Source: Luscinia megarhynchos
Taxonomy: Eukaryota > Chordata > Aves > Passeriformes > Turdidae
Length of the DNA stretch: 64,000 nt
Assembly (NCBI GenBank): GCA_034336665.1
Contig: JAPFBE010000002.1
Coordinates: 79,118,905-79,182,904, forward strand
Direction: 5' to 3'
Shown in pieces: positions 10,626-23,191 of this stretch. The position numbers were made by a program, and so were the translations under genes. Position 1 is the stretch's first letter. Every line of letters begins with the position of its first letter. The notes below the pieces were generated by a model, which saw only the letters and a list, made by a program, of their open reading frames with translations, had not been told where the DNA came from and searched no databases.

Positions 10626-13600
10626 CACGAGGTTAAAATAACACAGTTCTTGTAGTCAGGCCATAATTTTATGTAAAAAATGCAAGTTATATTATTTCAT
10701 TACTATGAAACAACAGAAGATTGGGAGTACTACAGGGGATCTGTGATTCCTCAGCATGATACACGTGAAAGAGGTTTATTTGATCTTAGGAGGTGCCAGT
10801 AGAGGGAGGGAAAGGTCAACACTGTTGACAAAGCTTCCTGGAAAGAAGTGAGTCCTCTTCATCCAGAAGGGATGGGATGGCTGGAAGAGAGAGTGTTTCT
10901 TGTGTGAGATGACTTTTGGGCAGTCCAGCCTTCTTAGCCCAGCAGAACTAAGGATAAGAAAGGACATAACTAATCCATAAAAATACATCTTAAGAGCATT
11001 AGGGAAAGAGTTTGTGTTGGAGGACACTGTTCATGCAATAGCAAGCAGGACTACACTCTATGCATATAAATATTGAGTGGAAGTGAGTGGAAATTTCTCT
11101 GTAACAGGTATTTTTGAACAGACATTCACGTAGAAAAAGAGAGGCAGATTTCTGGTCTAGTTTTATATTTCAGTAAAAGTGCTTTTCAGTCAGTTCTGTG
11201 TGCTCAAGTTAGAGACATACACAGATTAGTGGATTTATAGAGCTAATAATAAGTGATGGATGCTTTTCATAACAGCTTTTCTGGCCAGGTATGTCTCTTT
11301 CTGTCCTCTATTACTCCAAATTATTTAAAGTAGTGACATGGAGGTAATTTTCCCAGATCCGAAGTTCAACCTCACTACAGGACTGACTGCTGCAGTTTTA
11401 GGTATTTTCTTGCTTTTCATTGCTCTTCTTATTCAGTTCAGAAGGTTTTATTTTCCCTTTTCTTGAATTCAAAAAAATTTTAAAAAAGAAAAAAAAAAAG
11501 AGGGAGAGAGAAGAAAAAAAATTAAAATCTCTACTGCAGCAAAGTGGAACTATAGAATTGCTTCTTACCCTGAGAACGACTACTGTTCTCAGAGAGCTTC
11601 ACCTCCACACATTAATGGGATATGGGAACACAGTATTGCTCAGGAGGCACAGCATAACCACAATTGCTGAGGTGGGACACCAGGGAATCACACAAAGCAC
11701 TGCTGGCAGAGGTTTCTGGTGGGATTTATTCAGCAATTCTCCCATCTTCTGGTACTAGCATTGCTAGTGCTGGCCCTGGGTGATCCTTGCCCTTCACAGC
11801 CAACAAAACACCTAGGGAAGGCTAGAATTTGTTCCAGCTGAAGCTTGTGGTAAAATTTTCACAGTGACCTAAAAGAGTTGGTGAGCTGATCAAAAAAATC
11901 CACAAGACCTTATTCCAGAAAAGTATGATTTTACCTTTGAGTAAGTATGAGTTACCCTTTCAGTCAAAGTCAGTACTTCATTCAATAACATTCAAGCTTA
12001 AGGAACTTCCCATGTGTTTGGTTTTTTTTTTAAATCTCATTTTTAAGTATCTTCTGGATAATTTTATAGTAGAAACAGTGAGAAAGAAAAAAAAAACAGT
12101 CTTATCCTCAAAATCAGAGAGAGTGAAAAACGAGATCTAGGGCTCAGAAGACAAGGCTGAGTCTCTTTTAAAAGATACTGAGACTTTGTGAAAATGCACA
12201 GAAAGCTCTCACATCTTTCCACTGCCTGACCCATCAACTTAAACTTTCACTCATAGCTAAGCTCTGATTTCTCTAGATAATTAAGTTAACTGATTTCTAA
12301 AAAAAAAGAAAAAAAAGGATCAGACTGCCTTGAGGGAATGTGTAAGGCTCTCAGTATTTCTAAAACATTCAAAAAAATTTAAAACTGTTTTAAAATCCAT
12401 CCATTAATTTAAATGCCTGCATATTAGTATGACTGCCTGGCAAATCTAGCCCTTGCTGCAATATTGCCAGAGAAGGGCATCACAATAAACTGATAATTAA
12501 AAAATCTTAGTTTGGGTAAGGTATAAATTCCATCTGAGTTTCATGTCACAAAAAAATTGTGTATAATTTTATGATTCTCATATCTTCTGGTCCAGTGTTT
12601 GGTCTCTTCTGGTACCACTGCCTGCTGTCTGAGAAGACACCACTGAGTTATAGCACACTGTTACTGATGTTGGTCCAGGATTTCAGTTCAGCTGTAAATT
12701 AGTCATCAGCAGAGAGTCATTATGAAATAATCCAGCAGGCTCTGGAACATTGCTGAGAAATAAAAAAGTTTGCTGAAAGTCAATCTCCACTTAATAATTT
12801 ATAGTATCATTTCACTTTTTATATTCCTGTTAGAGATGTAGATTATTAATTTTTCTACATTCAAATGAACCCACACTGAAGCTAAAGTAAGTAAAACTTA
12901 AGGTAATGGGTGCCTGAAAGCAAATATTAATGGTAGCTAGGAAGCAGGAATAATTTGTTAGGAGTGAATCCATGACAAAGTCACAGATTTCCCCTGGAGA
13001 ATCACAGCCTTTATATTGGCTATATATTTTTATTGCACCCAATTTCAATTTTCTTGTTAAAAGAAGGTCTCCTTAAGCCCTTGCATTTCTTCTGCTTCAT
13101 TCCCCATGATTCACAAGTACAATAGTGAATGTAAGCTACAATAAAAAGGTCATTTTCTTCTTTCAGCAGCAGTAACACAAGTGGCTGCATTTCCTGATTC
13201 TGGATTAAGTTCAAGATTTCAAATACGACTGGGCTCGTTTCTGATTAGAAAGTTTGATATTTATCACAGACTTACCTGTCTTCCATATCCAGTGTGAGTG
13301 AGATTGTAAAAAGGTAAACTGAAAGGAACCATTCTTTTATTCAGCAATTAACCCCATCTGAGTAAATAATACGGTGTTGTGCACTTGAGCCTTCGCTGTT
13401 ATGCACTGAATTCAGAATTCAAAACGGCTTCAAAGCTGCGTTCGTGAAATGATGACAAGATGCTGCAGAAACAGCTTTTTATGTGGAATATAATGCAAGT
13501 ATTGTGTTACACAGTACAGTAACAAATAGGGTATAGTTGTAATGATATAGCAGATAAAGTGTCTGGAAGTACTTACCTGAGGGAAACTCAATCTTATTTT

Positions 13601-14324
13601 ACTTCAGGGCCTGAGGGTTATAAACACAGTGTACGGTCTTGAAACTTAAATATTAGAGGAATCATTTTATTGGGGGGAGGAGAAGGTAATGTTTCTTATT
13701 ACAGGCAAATAAAATCTCTGTGCCCAAATATGCAGCAGAAATAATCCAAATTCCTTCAGGTGGTGTCTCAGCTTGACTCTGTTTTTTCACATCAGGCTCA
13801 CAAAGTCTAAGAAAAGTAAAATAATGCCACTTGTGATCTTGGAAGGGCAGCAGCCTGGATGGGCACAGGATGCAGTGGCATGGCATGCAGCAAGGGTTGG
13901 ATTGTATTGTCTGCTGTGGGGGGCATGGAGATGGCTGAGGATAGAACAAGGGGTCTCTAAGGTCCCACCTTCCAGCCTGCATCAGAGCCACAGCACCAGT
14001 GGAGATACCCCCACAGCTTTAAACTGACCACTTCAATGTGTGAGTGCAGATTAAATACACCACAGAGCAGCAAGAATATCTATGGTGGTAAATCAAGATG
14101 GACCAGGACACAGACTCACAATGACAAGAATCATTTAACTATTTACATTCACCCTTCAGTTGCTCTGGACCTGTTATGTCCATTTCTGTCCTGGACATTG
14201 CTGGGGCATGGTTCAAGGCTAGCTAATGCACCAGTGACTGCTGCTGAGATGTGCTGTGGGCAGGGCTGAGCTGCTTGGGGCAGTGGGATGTACCAGATGT
14301 GTGGATGTGAGCAAAGATTTCTGG
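10626..14324. other. Unique AT-rich DNA with A-rich patches
   Basis: A-rich low-complexity patches lie at about 11470-11524 (A runs broken by GAGAG) and 12298-12317. Open frames reach 112 codons (11420-11758, plus, crossing the A-rich patch) and 109 codons (13662-13991, minus). Neither resembles a known protein. Confidence 0.5.
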
Positions 14325-14382
14325 GTTTATGGTTGGACTTGATGATCTTAAAGGTCTCTTCCAACCTGGCAATTTTAAGAGC
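14325..14382 (+). mobile_element. CR1 LINE, short 3' end fragment
   Basis: The plus strand shows the characteristic CR1 3' UTR text GGTTGGACTTGATGATCTTA, then AAGGTCTCTTCCAACCT. In CR1 this lies directly before the octamer tail. No clear ATTCTRTG unit follows. The 5' limit is uncertain because only the most conserved 3' UTR block can be recognised. Severe 5' truncation like this is usual for CR1 insertions. Confidence 0.75.
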
Positions 14383-14767
14383 ACACAAGTGCTTGTCCAT
14401 CAACCACAGAAAGCTCACCAGTCTGGTTTATTTATAAACAGGAAAGAAACCAAGTGCCATCTCTTCCCTCTCCTGTATTGATTGACACTTTGTCTGAAAG
14501 AAAGAAAAATCAAAACAACCGTGAAAGTGAAAAAGCTGTTATACCTGTTTAAAGCCTGAAAAGAGGCAGAAAGGTGCTGCATACTTGCTTGAATATTTTC
14601 AGAACACCTCTGAAACTGCATGCATTTAATGAGACTGAGAGCCTGGGAGAAAACCTTGATGGGATTTCTCCTCTGGCTTTCAGTCTCTGAGTCAGGCCCT
14701 GGGTTATTTCAGAATAGTGTGTGTATTGTGGCCCAATAGGGGCTGCTGTCTTTTCCTTCACAGAACA
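14383..14767. other. Spacer between two CR1 fragments
   Basis: No feature was recognised in these 385 bp. Overlapping minus-strand frames of 68 and 70 codons have no recognisable content. Confidence 0.5.
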
Positions 14768-14985
14768 GAGTCATAGAATGGTTTGGGTTGTAAGGGACTT
14801 TAAAAACCATTTAGTTCCAAACCCCCTGCCATAAGCAGGAACACCTTCCAGTACACCAGGTTGTTCAGAGCTCCATCCAGCAAAGCCTTGAACACTGCCA
14901 GGGAAGGGCATTCACAGCTTCTCTGAGAAATTTGTGCCAGTGACTCACCATCCTCAGGGTAAAGAATTTCTGATGAAAGTACACA
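14768..14985 (-). mobile_element. CR1 LINE, 3' end with octamer tail
   Basis: The segment reads as CR1 3' sequence on the minus strand. On the plus strand it starts TCATAGAATGGTTTGGGTTG, the complement of the CR1 end AACCCAAACCATTCTATGA. The 3' UTR and the last codons of ORF2 follow, with motifs such as CACCTTCCA, CCTTGAACACTGCCAGGGA and GTAAAGAATTTCT. Tail remnants continue to the left on the plus strand (CAGAACAGAG near 14761). The element is 5'-truncated and encodes no usable protein. It has its own 3' end, so it is a separate insertion from the CR1 at 15.8-16.6 kb. Confidence 0.93.
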
Positions 14986-15829
14986 GCTTAGTGAAAACAC
15001 ACTTTTGTGGGAAGAAGCCACATACTAGGACTCAGACTTGCTGGAGAAACTGTGCCTGGGCAGGTTGACAGGCCAGTCAGAACATCTTTGGTCTCAGCAT
15101 CAATTGTATCATCCTTCTCCAATTCTAAAAGCTATCTGTGGAAACATATATGAAACCATTTTGCTGCAAACAAAACCCTTGGTAGCTGAAACTTGGCCAC
15201 CTGTACAAGCAAGCTAAGTAGGATCAGCGGCTGTTTTTTCAAAGCACAAGGTATGTCATGCATAAGACATACAGTTTGGAATGGTTCTCACTATTTTGCA
15301 ATCCTCTGTGTAAATATTCTTTTAGAGGCAGATATATCTCAAACAGAAAAAGGCGAGTTGGACAGCTGTATAGGAAGCCCAGCTGGATGGAGTTGCATAG
15401 GAACATTTTCTCACCATCACCTGGGCACTGTCTAACCAGGATCTCCTGAAAACATTTGGAAGAGTGCTCTAGCATTTATTAGCATCACCTGAAGCAGTGA
15501 TCTGGCACGCAGACCAGCTTTGGTAGAAACAACAAAGCAGCCTCAAGGTAACTTGTATATACAAGACACGAGTTCAGAACACCAAGCAATTCCTGTCTTT
15601 GGGTTATCTGATACTGCCAAGCTGTTTGCTGTCACTCCAGATTTCTTAAAAGGGAAGGAGAATTTTGGCAAAATGCACTAGTAGAAGAGCAAGCCGTGGG
15701 GGCCAGAGTATTGGTGAAGGAATAACACTGAGATATAATAAAGTATGATGTACTGACAATGATTTGCAGAGACATGAGGGTGGCACTGTGTGTTGCTTAG
15801 TTATCCAAATATCATCTTTGTCAACCCAA
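14986..15829. other. Unique DNA between two minus-strand CR1 copies
   Basis: Frames of 78-80 codons on both strands at about 15193-15475 overlap each other and are not recognised. No repeat was seen. Confidence 0.5.
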
Positions 15830-16605
15830 AATCACAGAACTAGTTTAGATTAGATTTAGTTTAGACTTCCTTTAGATTTAATTTAGATGTATTATTAATT
15901 AATAGATTAGTTTATACCAGAATGTGTCCATGTGGATTTTGAATGTCTCCAGAGAGGGAGTGTCCACAATATCCCTGGGCAGCCTATTCCAGTGCTCTGC
16001 TACCCTCAATGTAAAGAAGTTCTTCCTCATGTGGAGATGAAACTTCTTATGTTTTAGTTTATGGCCATTGCTCCTTGTCCTGTCACTGGGAACCTCCAAA
16101 AGGACTCTGGCACCATCATCTTGACACCTGCCATTGAGGTACTTATAGATGTTGATGTGGTTCCCTCTGAGTCTTCTCCAGACTAAACAGTCTCAGCATC
16201 CCCAGTCTCTCCTTGTAAAAGAGATGTTCCAGATCCCTCATTATCTTTGTGGCCCTCTGCTGACCCTCTCCAGTAGCTCCTTGTCTTTCTTGTACTGAGG
16301 AGCCCAGAACTGGACACAGCTCTCCAAATGTGGCCTCACTAGGGCTGAGCAGAGGGACACCATCACCTCTCTTGACCTGCTGGCCACTCTCTTCCCAATG
16401 CACCCTAGGATACCATTGGCACTCCTGGCCACAAGGGCAGTGCAGCTCATGGTCGACTTGTCTTCCACCAAGACTTCCAGATTCTTCTCTGCAGAGTTGC
16501 TCTCTATTGGGTAAGCCCCCAGACTGTACTGGTACTTGGGGTTATTCTTCTCCAGGTGCAGTACCCTACACCTGACTTTTCTCAGAGAGGGAGACATTTC
16601 TCAGG
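15830..16605 (-). mobile_element. CR1 LINE, C-terminal third of ORF2 plus 3' UTR
   Basis: Minus-strand frames, offset by small indels, reproduce the CR1 ORF2 C-terminus in order. They are CRVLHLEKNNPKYQYSLGA (about 16571-16515), AEKNLEVLVEDK, NGILGCIGKRVASRSREVM, SALVRPHLESCVQFWAPQYK (to about 16270), LEHLFYKERLGMLRLFSLEK (near 16180), then VPSDRTRSNGHKLKHKKF and EHWNRLPRDIVDTPSLETFK, with a stop near 15900. The frame changes twice, so no intact protein is possible. Reverse transcriptase proper is missing because of 5' truncation. The 3' UTR contains a TTTAGAT-rich stretch (15841-15912) and ends with an octamer-like GTTCTGTGAT (minus strand, 15840-15831). Confidence 0.93.
15841..15912. repeat. 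TTTAGAT-rich stretch in the CR1 3' UTR
   Basis: The stretch is repeated TTTAGAT or TTAGATT units, with AATTAAT at one end. It lies between the ORF2 stop and the last octamer-like unit of the CR1. It may have expanded from the tail. Confidence 0.6.
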
Positions 16606-19600
16606 ACCCTGAAATTTGGACCCCTCCCCATGCTTCTTAGAGGTCTTAGCATTCTTGAAGAGCTTTCTGCTTCCTCTGTCAACCATGTGGGTCATCTGTC
16701 ACCTAGGCTGGGCTGGAGAAGGGCTGGGGCATCAAGGCAGGATGGATGCCCAGCTATTAGAGGTTGCATCGACTTACATAAATGTCTACAGCAGACTGTG
16801 TCTTTCTGTGAGAAGTTAATTGAATTCAAGGCATCTTGGTTTTGGGGAAAATAATGTGATGCTTTGCTTCTCTGTTACATGATGCTTAGTATGTTACATA
16901 AGTGGAGAAAACTGGTGAATAAATATGGCATCACATTTAGTCCCATTCCTCATTTAAGTTTTTGTAAAGACTAGTCAACCACCATAAATGTTTCAGACAA
17001 CTGAGAAGGCACTAGCTAAGGTATTAAGTATCCGGTGAAATAGGTGTTTCTCCCTTTGAGTCATTTTCTGGTTTGAAATATGAGGATTTCTACACCTGGT
17101 AGGATTAAGAAAAATATATGTAACACAACTGTAAAGATCCTAAATATCTGTGTAATTACCTGATTGAATTTTTTAATCCTGTAAACTCTTGGCATCTTTG
17201 CAGTGAAGCAATGTTAGATGTACTAGTGCCTTAGAAATACTAAGAAAAAGATAGGATAACTTACTGGAAGGGAATATCATGTCATGAGTGGATCCATGCA
17301 AATACGATATAAAGTGAAACATACTGAAAAAGCACAGAAAGGGAAATTCCATTACCTCAGACTTCTTGTGAATTCATCTTTCCCCATCAATTTCTTTAAA
17401 TACTTTATTTTACAGATTGAATATGAATTCATGTGTTAAATAGGATTCCTTGTTTGAGATTTGTCATTCATCACATCAAGGTTGTTCCATTCAGAAACAC
17501 TTGCAACGTGACTTTAAACTTTTGTTTCCTAAGGTATTTTTCTATTAACATTTGAGTACGAGATTTCTGGTAAAACAAAGACATAAAGAAGTGAATGCAC
17601 CAAAATAAGACAATTTAAACACATGACAGAAATATGAAGAGAGTATAAACTCATTCTCATGAGTCTCACTGGATATTGAAATATGGTTTCATTCTGAAAT
17701 ATAATAAGAAAATCTATGAGGAAAGTTCTGGGTAACTAAAACATTTTGGGTTTCATAACATTTAAAGTTTTGGGCTATTTTTAATTTTAAAAAATATGAA
17801 AAAAAGAGAAAGGGTTGAATCAGAAAATATCAAACCAGTCACTTCTATCATTCTTTAAAAAATTTTCTTTTAATTCCTAACAAAAGTTTTAAGAAAGCCC
17901 AAAAAGTTTCATGAAATCTTCCAGTTTTAACAGACCTTCATTTTTCCCATGGCAGCTGTGTCTGCCCATATTTCCTTAAAAGACGTAATCTGCACAAGGA
18001 TCCACAGAGAGAAGTGTATTATTATTTTGTTATTTGATTTCAGATAGCAGATAAATCAGGCACTTACTGTCTTTGCTTTAGTCTATTGATCTGAACATGC
18101 CTGGGCCACACGTTCCACATATCTGTTGTAGTCAATAACTAAGCAAACTTTTCTCTGAACAGAAACTAAATATTATGCTCAATTTATTTTTTTTCCAGGC
18201 AACATGGAGTCAGCATCCTAGTGCTGACTTAGGTCTATTATCAACTCTGGTCTGGAGGAATGAGAGCATTTTCATTCCATACTTGCTCTCTCCAGTGAAG
18301 TTACCAAAAAGGCATGAAATAGTGACTGTGAGCACTCTCCAAAATTTGAACAAACATCACCAGGTCTTATTTCCTGTACTCCAGAGACAGTATGCCTGTG
18401 AGCCAACAGACAAGAATGACATTAGATCATTTCTAGGCAGAAAAAGGCTTCAAGGAAGGACTTCAATGTATATTCAATGCTTCTAGCTATCAGTCCTTGA
18501 GCCACACAGCCACTGGTATCTGGATCTGTTTTGCAACTTCACCTGATTTTGCAAAGGACTCAGACTTCTCATCCTTCTAAATGCCAGATGTGTTTAAAAC
18601 AGAAAAATCCAAATAAGATCCTTTGAGTGTATTAAATAATTATACCCAGATTTCCAAAGTATTTTGGTCATCCTTTTCCCTACTTACATTGTTGGCCAAT
18701 ATTTTACTTCCCTTTTTCACTAGTCCAACAGCTGCTGGGGACCCAAAGGAGGTGAAAATACAGAATACCCAGGAGAGTGCCAGTAAAGCTGGCAACAGAA
18801 TGGCTTGAAGGCATAGTGGAGTAGAAATGCTGGAAGTTACTGCTAGGTGAATTCAAAGTAAAAATAGGCTGAAAAGCTTTATTATGAGCAGAAAGAAGTG
18901 ATTTCCACACAGAAGAAATGCACACACACTTGTGGGAGATGCTTTTTGGGAGGCAGAGTAAGGAAGGCCTGCCTCTGCTCCCCGTTCAAACAGCCATTGC
19001 TGTGTAAGTTTAAGGGAATAGCTTCTCTGCTCACCTCACAGCATTTACCTCACTCATCCACAGAGACTCTGCTTCCCACCTGCCAGCTGCTGGATGGCTT
19101 ACAGCACCTTCTGAGGACTAACCACAGGGCTCTGTGCTGGGCTGCCCACAGAAGGATGGTGGCTACCCCTGCAAAGACAGGCAGTTAATACAACCCCATG
19201 AGCTGGATACAAATGCAGGAATTTGGGGGTTTGTATCCTTCTGTGAGAGTTTTTCTCTGACTCCTCTGAGGCTAAAATAGTGAACTGCTAGGTTGGGCTA
19301 CAATAAAAAAAGTGTTAGGATTTTAAATTACTGAGGTCTGGGTTTATAAGGGGATAAGCATCTTATTAGGCGCTTTCACACAGCTGTGGAAAAGCAGATT
19401 AACTAACAGCCATGTAGCCTGAAATTGTCATCACCCACAAGACAGTGCAATTTTTTATAGTCAAAGGCGTGTATTTAATATCTCTTATCCCTCTACATTT
19501 ACAAAATACAGGAATTTTTTTTCTATTTTTCCCAGTGTTTACTTTTTGCTTACTCCTCTTGAGATTAATATTTTTAGGAATATATATTGTACATTTCTAT

Positions 19601-22069
19601 TAGAATTCATATGTGTGATTTCTTAGACTCAGCTGAACTGAATGAATTCCATGGGAGACAAACTGTAACATGCATTGACTCAGACAGGGGGCATCCACCA
19701 TGCATGCTGGTGAAATATATCTGGATATCCAATAGCTATTTTTATTGTTATAACTAAAGTGCATATGAAAAAATGCCTATGAATCTGGAGAAAGTAAGAT
19801 GGGGAATACATCTCTATCAGTACTGCAAGAGTCCACCCACTTCTGATGAGATTACTGCTATATTCCACGTGAACTGGAAAAACTGGGTAATTCTCCAGAT
19901 ACATCTGTTCCCACAGGCTTGTAGAATCATTAGGAAAAGTTAAAAACTATATAACCAGTGCCAAGGAGTAGCTCAGCATGTGCAAATGACAAACAACTTG
20001 CCCAATTGGGGGTATTGGCAGAGGAGTGGAACAAGGTCCAGAAGCAAAAATCTGTCTTTTCTGTAACTCTCTCTTGTGTTTAATACCAGTGCTATTGCCA
20101 TAAACATCCACATGGCTCTGCTGTAAAGCTGATACTAGCGCTGCCAAGATTTTGCTAAAGAGAGCAGGAGGCCTGTCCTGTTTCACAAGAAGTTTCACAG
20201 GCAAGCATGAGCACACAGGTGGGAAGAAGCAAAAGCAGAGAATGGGTTTTATAATTGGCAACCTTCTTTCCATGATCTTTTGCCATGACTGTCCCTGTAA
20301 CATTAAAATAACACCATCATTGCTGACAAGTAGTACAGGCAAAGTTATTGCTACATTATCAACACAGGACTATAGACTTTGAAAAATACATGTTTTGTCA
20401 CAGCTTCTTGGAGACTAACTAGCCTGTGACAGGCTAATGAGTGTGTGAAACCATACTCATCCCCTTTTGCATTGGCTCTGGGACCTCTCAGTCTTGCTTG
20501 TATTTAATTCAAGCCTTTTCCAGCTCAGTGTAAGAAGGTTCACAGTCTCTGCAAATGTATGGGGAAGGGATTTTTCCTCTCTGAGTCCAAATGGCAATTT
20601 TCAGAGCTCATGGACATGTTTTGCCATCCCCTGAAGCATGAGAGATCAACTACAGCCAGCAATGGGAATGCAGAAGGAGCACACGTGCTTTAAGACGGTA
20701 TTGAAGTTTCTCAGCCTGAACCCTCACTCCTTGCTTATCAGATTAACACCAACCCACAAATCTGGATTAGGAAGGAATTACCATTTCTTATTTTGAGAGA
20801 GGTTCTGTGGGGGTGAGGGGCTGCCTCAAATTTCTCATGCTGGAACCCTCTTGCCATATCCCTTGGGTTTGTAGATACTGGGAATCTCAGCCTACCCTAT
20901 TCTTTGTTTGTAGCTTTGACTGTTGAGCTGCCTGAAGACTGAAATCTCCTACTTTAATCGATCTTTGATTCTAAAGAACAGAAACATATTTCTGACATCC
21001 TCTAGCTTCTGTACTAGCAGAAGTTAGACTTGTTGATCTAACAAATCCTTTTGGACCAAAATTCCAGTTGGATCTGTTTCAGGGGCTACTGTTCCATTCC
21101 TATGTGGAGTCCCTGAAAAAATGTATTGCAAACTATATTGCTGTTGAGTGTGTATAGCAGAGAGTTACATAGGAGTGGACTGTTCCCATCAGCATGGAGA
21201 AGGGGCTCCACTTGCAAGTACTCCCTGTGGACTAGAAGGAGGCTGAGCATCTGCCACTTTCTGAAGGTCTGAGAAGGCAACAAGGACATCTCACTCATTC
21301 CTGGACTTATACTATGTCTGTTCAGGACTTTACTCTTGCTCTCTTCTTCTGCTCCTCCAGCTTCTTCCAGGCTGCAAATTGTACTGCCTTGCTCTCATCA
21401 CAGATCAGCCTTCTATGACCTGACTGGGAGGATGAATTTCTTACCAATTGTTTTGTGTCAATGAAAGGATCTCAAAACCTTCCAGTGCACATACAGAATG
21501 TAAAGACTGACAGACTTGCCCCCAAAAATTTGTTTCCTAAAAGAAATATTGTCTGCTCTGTAATCATAAATGCTGTGGACTGATTTCTTTTTTCCTGACA
21601 TTACCCTATGTTTATAGCTGTACTTCTCTGTTTGGTTTTACAACTTTCCATCTTTGAGGTGCCCAACTAGGTAAGTCCTGCTTTACTCCAGGAACAGCTC
21701 AAACTGTTGGCAGAGTGAAATGTTCACTGGTCTTAAGGATGCTCTTTTAAGCACTCAGCTACATATTCAACTCATTGCTATTACTTCCATGAAACATCAC
21801 CAGGGGCCAATGAGGATACTAGTTTGATACTTGGCATGGGAATTTAATTTAATTTTAAGCTCATCCCTGGCCACTAGTGATTAAAAAGATCTAGCTGAAG
21901 GAACAATGATATAACGGTTTTCATTGTGACACTGGCAGGCCATTTGTTAAAATTAGCATGATGATAATTCAACCTTTGTAATGCAACAGGGAACTTTGCA
22001 TGAAATGTAGGTTATATGCACAAAATAATTCACTGCTAATAGGAGATACAGGTTTGTCAAATGTAGGAG
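16606..22069. other. Long unique stretch, no gene recognised
   Basis: About 5.5 kb of AT-rich DNA. The longest frames are 103 codons (18175-18486, plus), 96 codons (18898-19188, plus) and 131 codons (19947-20342, minus). None has a domain, signal peptide or splice context I would defend. No LINE tail, LTR or long simple repeat is present. Confidence 0.5.
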
Positions 22070-22074
22070 TAGAC
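22070..22074. repeat. Possible left flanking repeat of second LTR
   Basis: TAGAC here compares with CAGAC at 23187-23191 (four of five bases). The single difference is a T/C transition, which fits an aged target-site duplication but is weak on its own. Confidence 0.4.
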
Positions 22075-23186
22075 TGTTGGAGGTAAGGATTTTTTTTTTC
22101 TTTTTTCTTTCTCTCAGGAATTTTCTCCCATTTGTTGCCTAAGAGATGGGAATGATGGATACAATGGATACTTAAGAGAGACAAAAGATGTGGCCAGGAT
22201 GGGGGTAAGAGCACAGCTGGATGCAATCTCTTACCTGTTGTTTTTGGTTTTTTTTTCCTCTTGGGAAATGCAGAGATACAGTGACATTTTGGCTGGGGAT
22301 TGAGGGGCTGAGTTCAGCTCTCTCTCTCTCTCTCTCAGGATTGGAGGTGAGACAGTCGTGGTCTTGGTGCCGGGCTGCTGCTGTGGGGAGAATTCGCTGC
22401 CATGGCAGAGTTCAGCCCTTTGCTGCTTCTCCTGCTGTGGGTGAGCCTTTGTAGCTGTTGAACTGGGACCTGTTCAACACCTGCTCTCACTGGAAAGGAC
22501 CCGCACCATCCCCTCTGGGGTGCCTGAGGGAAAACGCAACGCCGTTCCCCCGGCGCTGAGGGAGCCTCTCCTGGCTGTCGTGGGAGCACGGCTGCTGTTC
22601 CCTGCCCTGCCTCAGGCTTTTCTCATCACCCTTTAGCCTGGCACCCAGTGGGCCTCAGAGTTTTTGCTGTACTTTGTTTGCCACCCTGGGTGTGCCCACC
22701 TCTGTTGTTCCAGCTTGCTGCTACCATCCGGAGAGGAGCAGTACCAGCTGTTCCTGGAAGTTTGTACAGGAATCCCGTTTCCATCGCTGCCGCCATTGCC
22801 CAGGGGGCTGAGGGACCGAACTCTGGGCACAGCGCCCCCTGCAGGCGTGGAGGACTCACCACACCCGCCCTGCCCGGCCGGGAGCCAGCAGCGCCCCTGG
22901 TGGCTGCGCCCGGAACTGCACCGAGGGAAAGTGCTGACGGCGAGAGACGGCTGAGCCAGGATTCAGGCTGGTTTTATTGCTGCTGCTGTAGTTGTTGTTT
23001 GTTTGCCTTGTTAAATGTATATACATATCCTAGTGAAGAACTGTTATTCCTTTTCCCATATCTTTGCCTGAAAGTCCAGTAATTTCAAAGTTACAATAAT
23101 TAGGAGAGAAGGGGGTCAAATTCTTCATTCCAAGGGAGGTTCCCACCTCCCTTGGCCTTGACAGGCACCTCCTTTAAACAAAGACA
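22075..23186 (+). mobile_element. Solo LTR of a second avian endogenous retrovirus
   Basis: The text from TGTTGGAGGTAAGGATTTTT to CCTTTAAACAAAGACA matches, from memory, a well-known songbird LTR. It has a pyrimidine-rich start, a CT run at 22318-22338, and a GC-rich promoter-like middle (about 22340-22960). TATA-like sequence (GTATATACATATCC, about 23016-23029) follows, then the sequence GAACTGTTATTCCTTTTCCC. It begins TG and ends CA. Only one copy exists and no gag, pol or env sequence lies nearby, so it is a solo LTR of about 1.1 kb. The 144- and 96-codon frames at 22648-23082 and 22664-22954 are accidental. This family differs from the LTR at 8.7-10.0 kb. Exact ends are inferred. Confidence 0.83.
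22318..22338. repeat. (CT)n microsatellite in the LTR
   Basis: About ten CT dinucleotides in a row lie within the 5' part of the second solo LTR. They are followed by CAGGATTGGAGG. Confidence 0.85.
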
Positions 23187-23191
23187 CAGAC

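Noticed and set aside
22648..23082. 144-codon plus-strand open frame
   Set aside because: It lies wholly within the second solo LTR, whose non-coding sequence I recognise.
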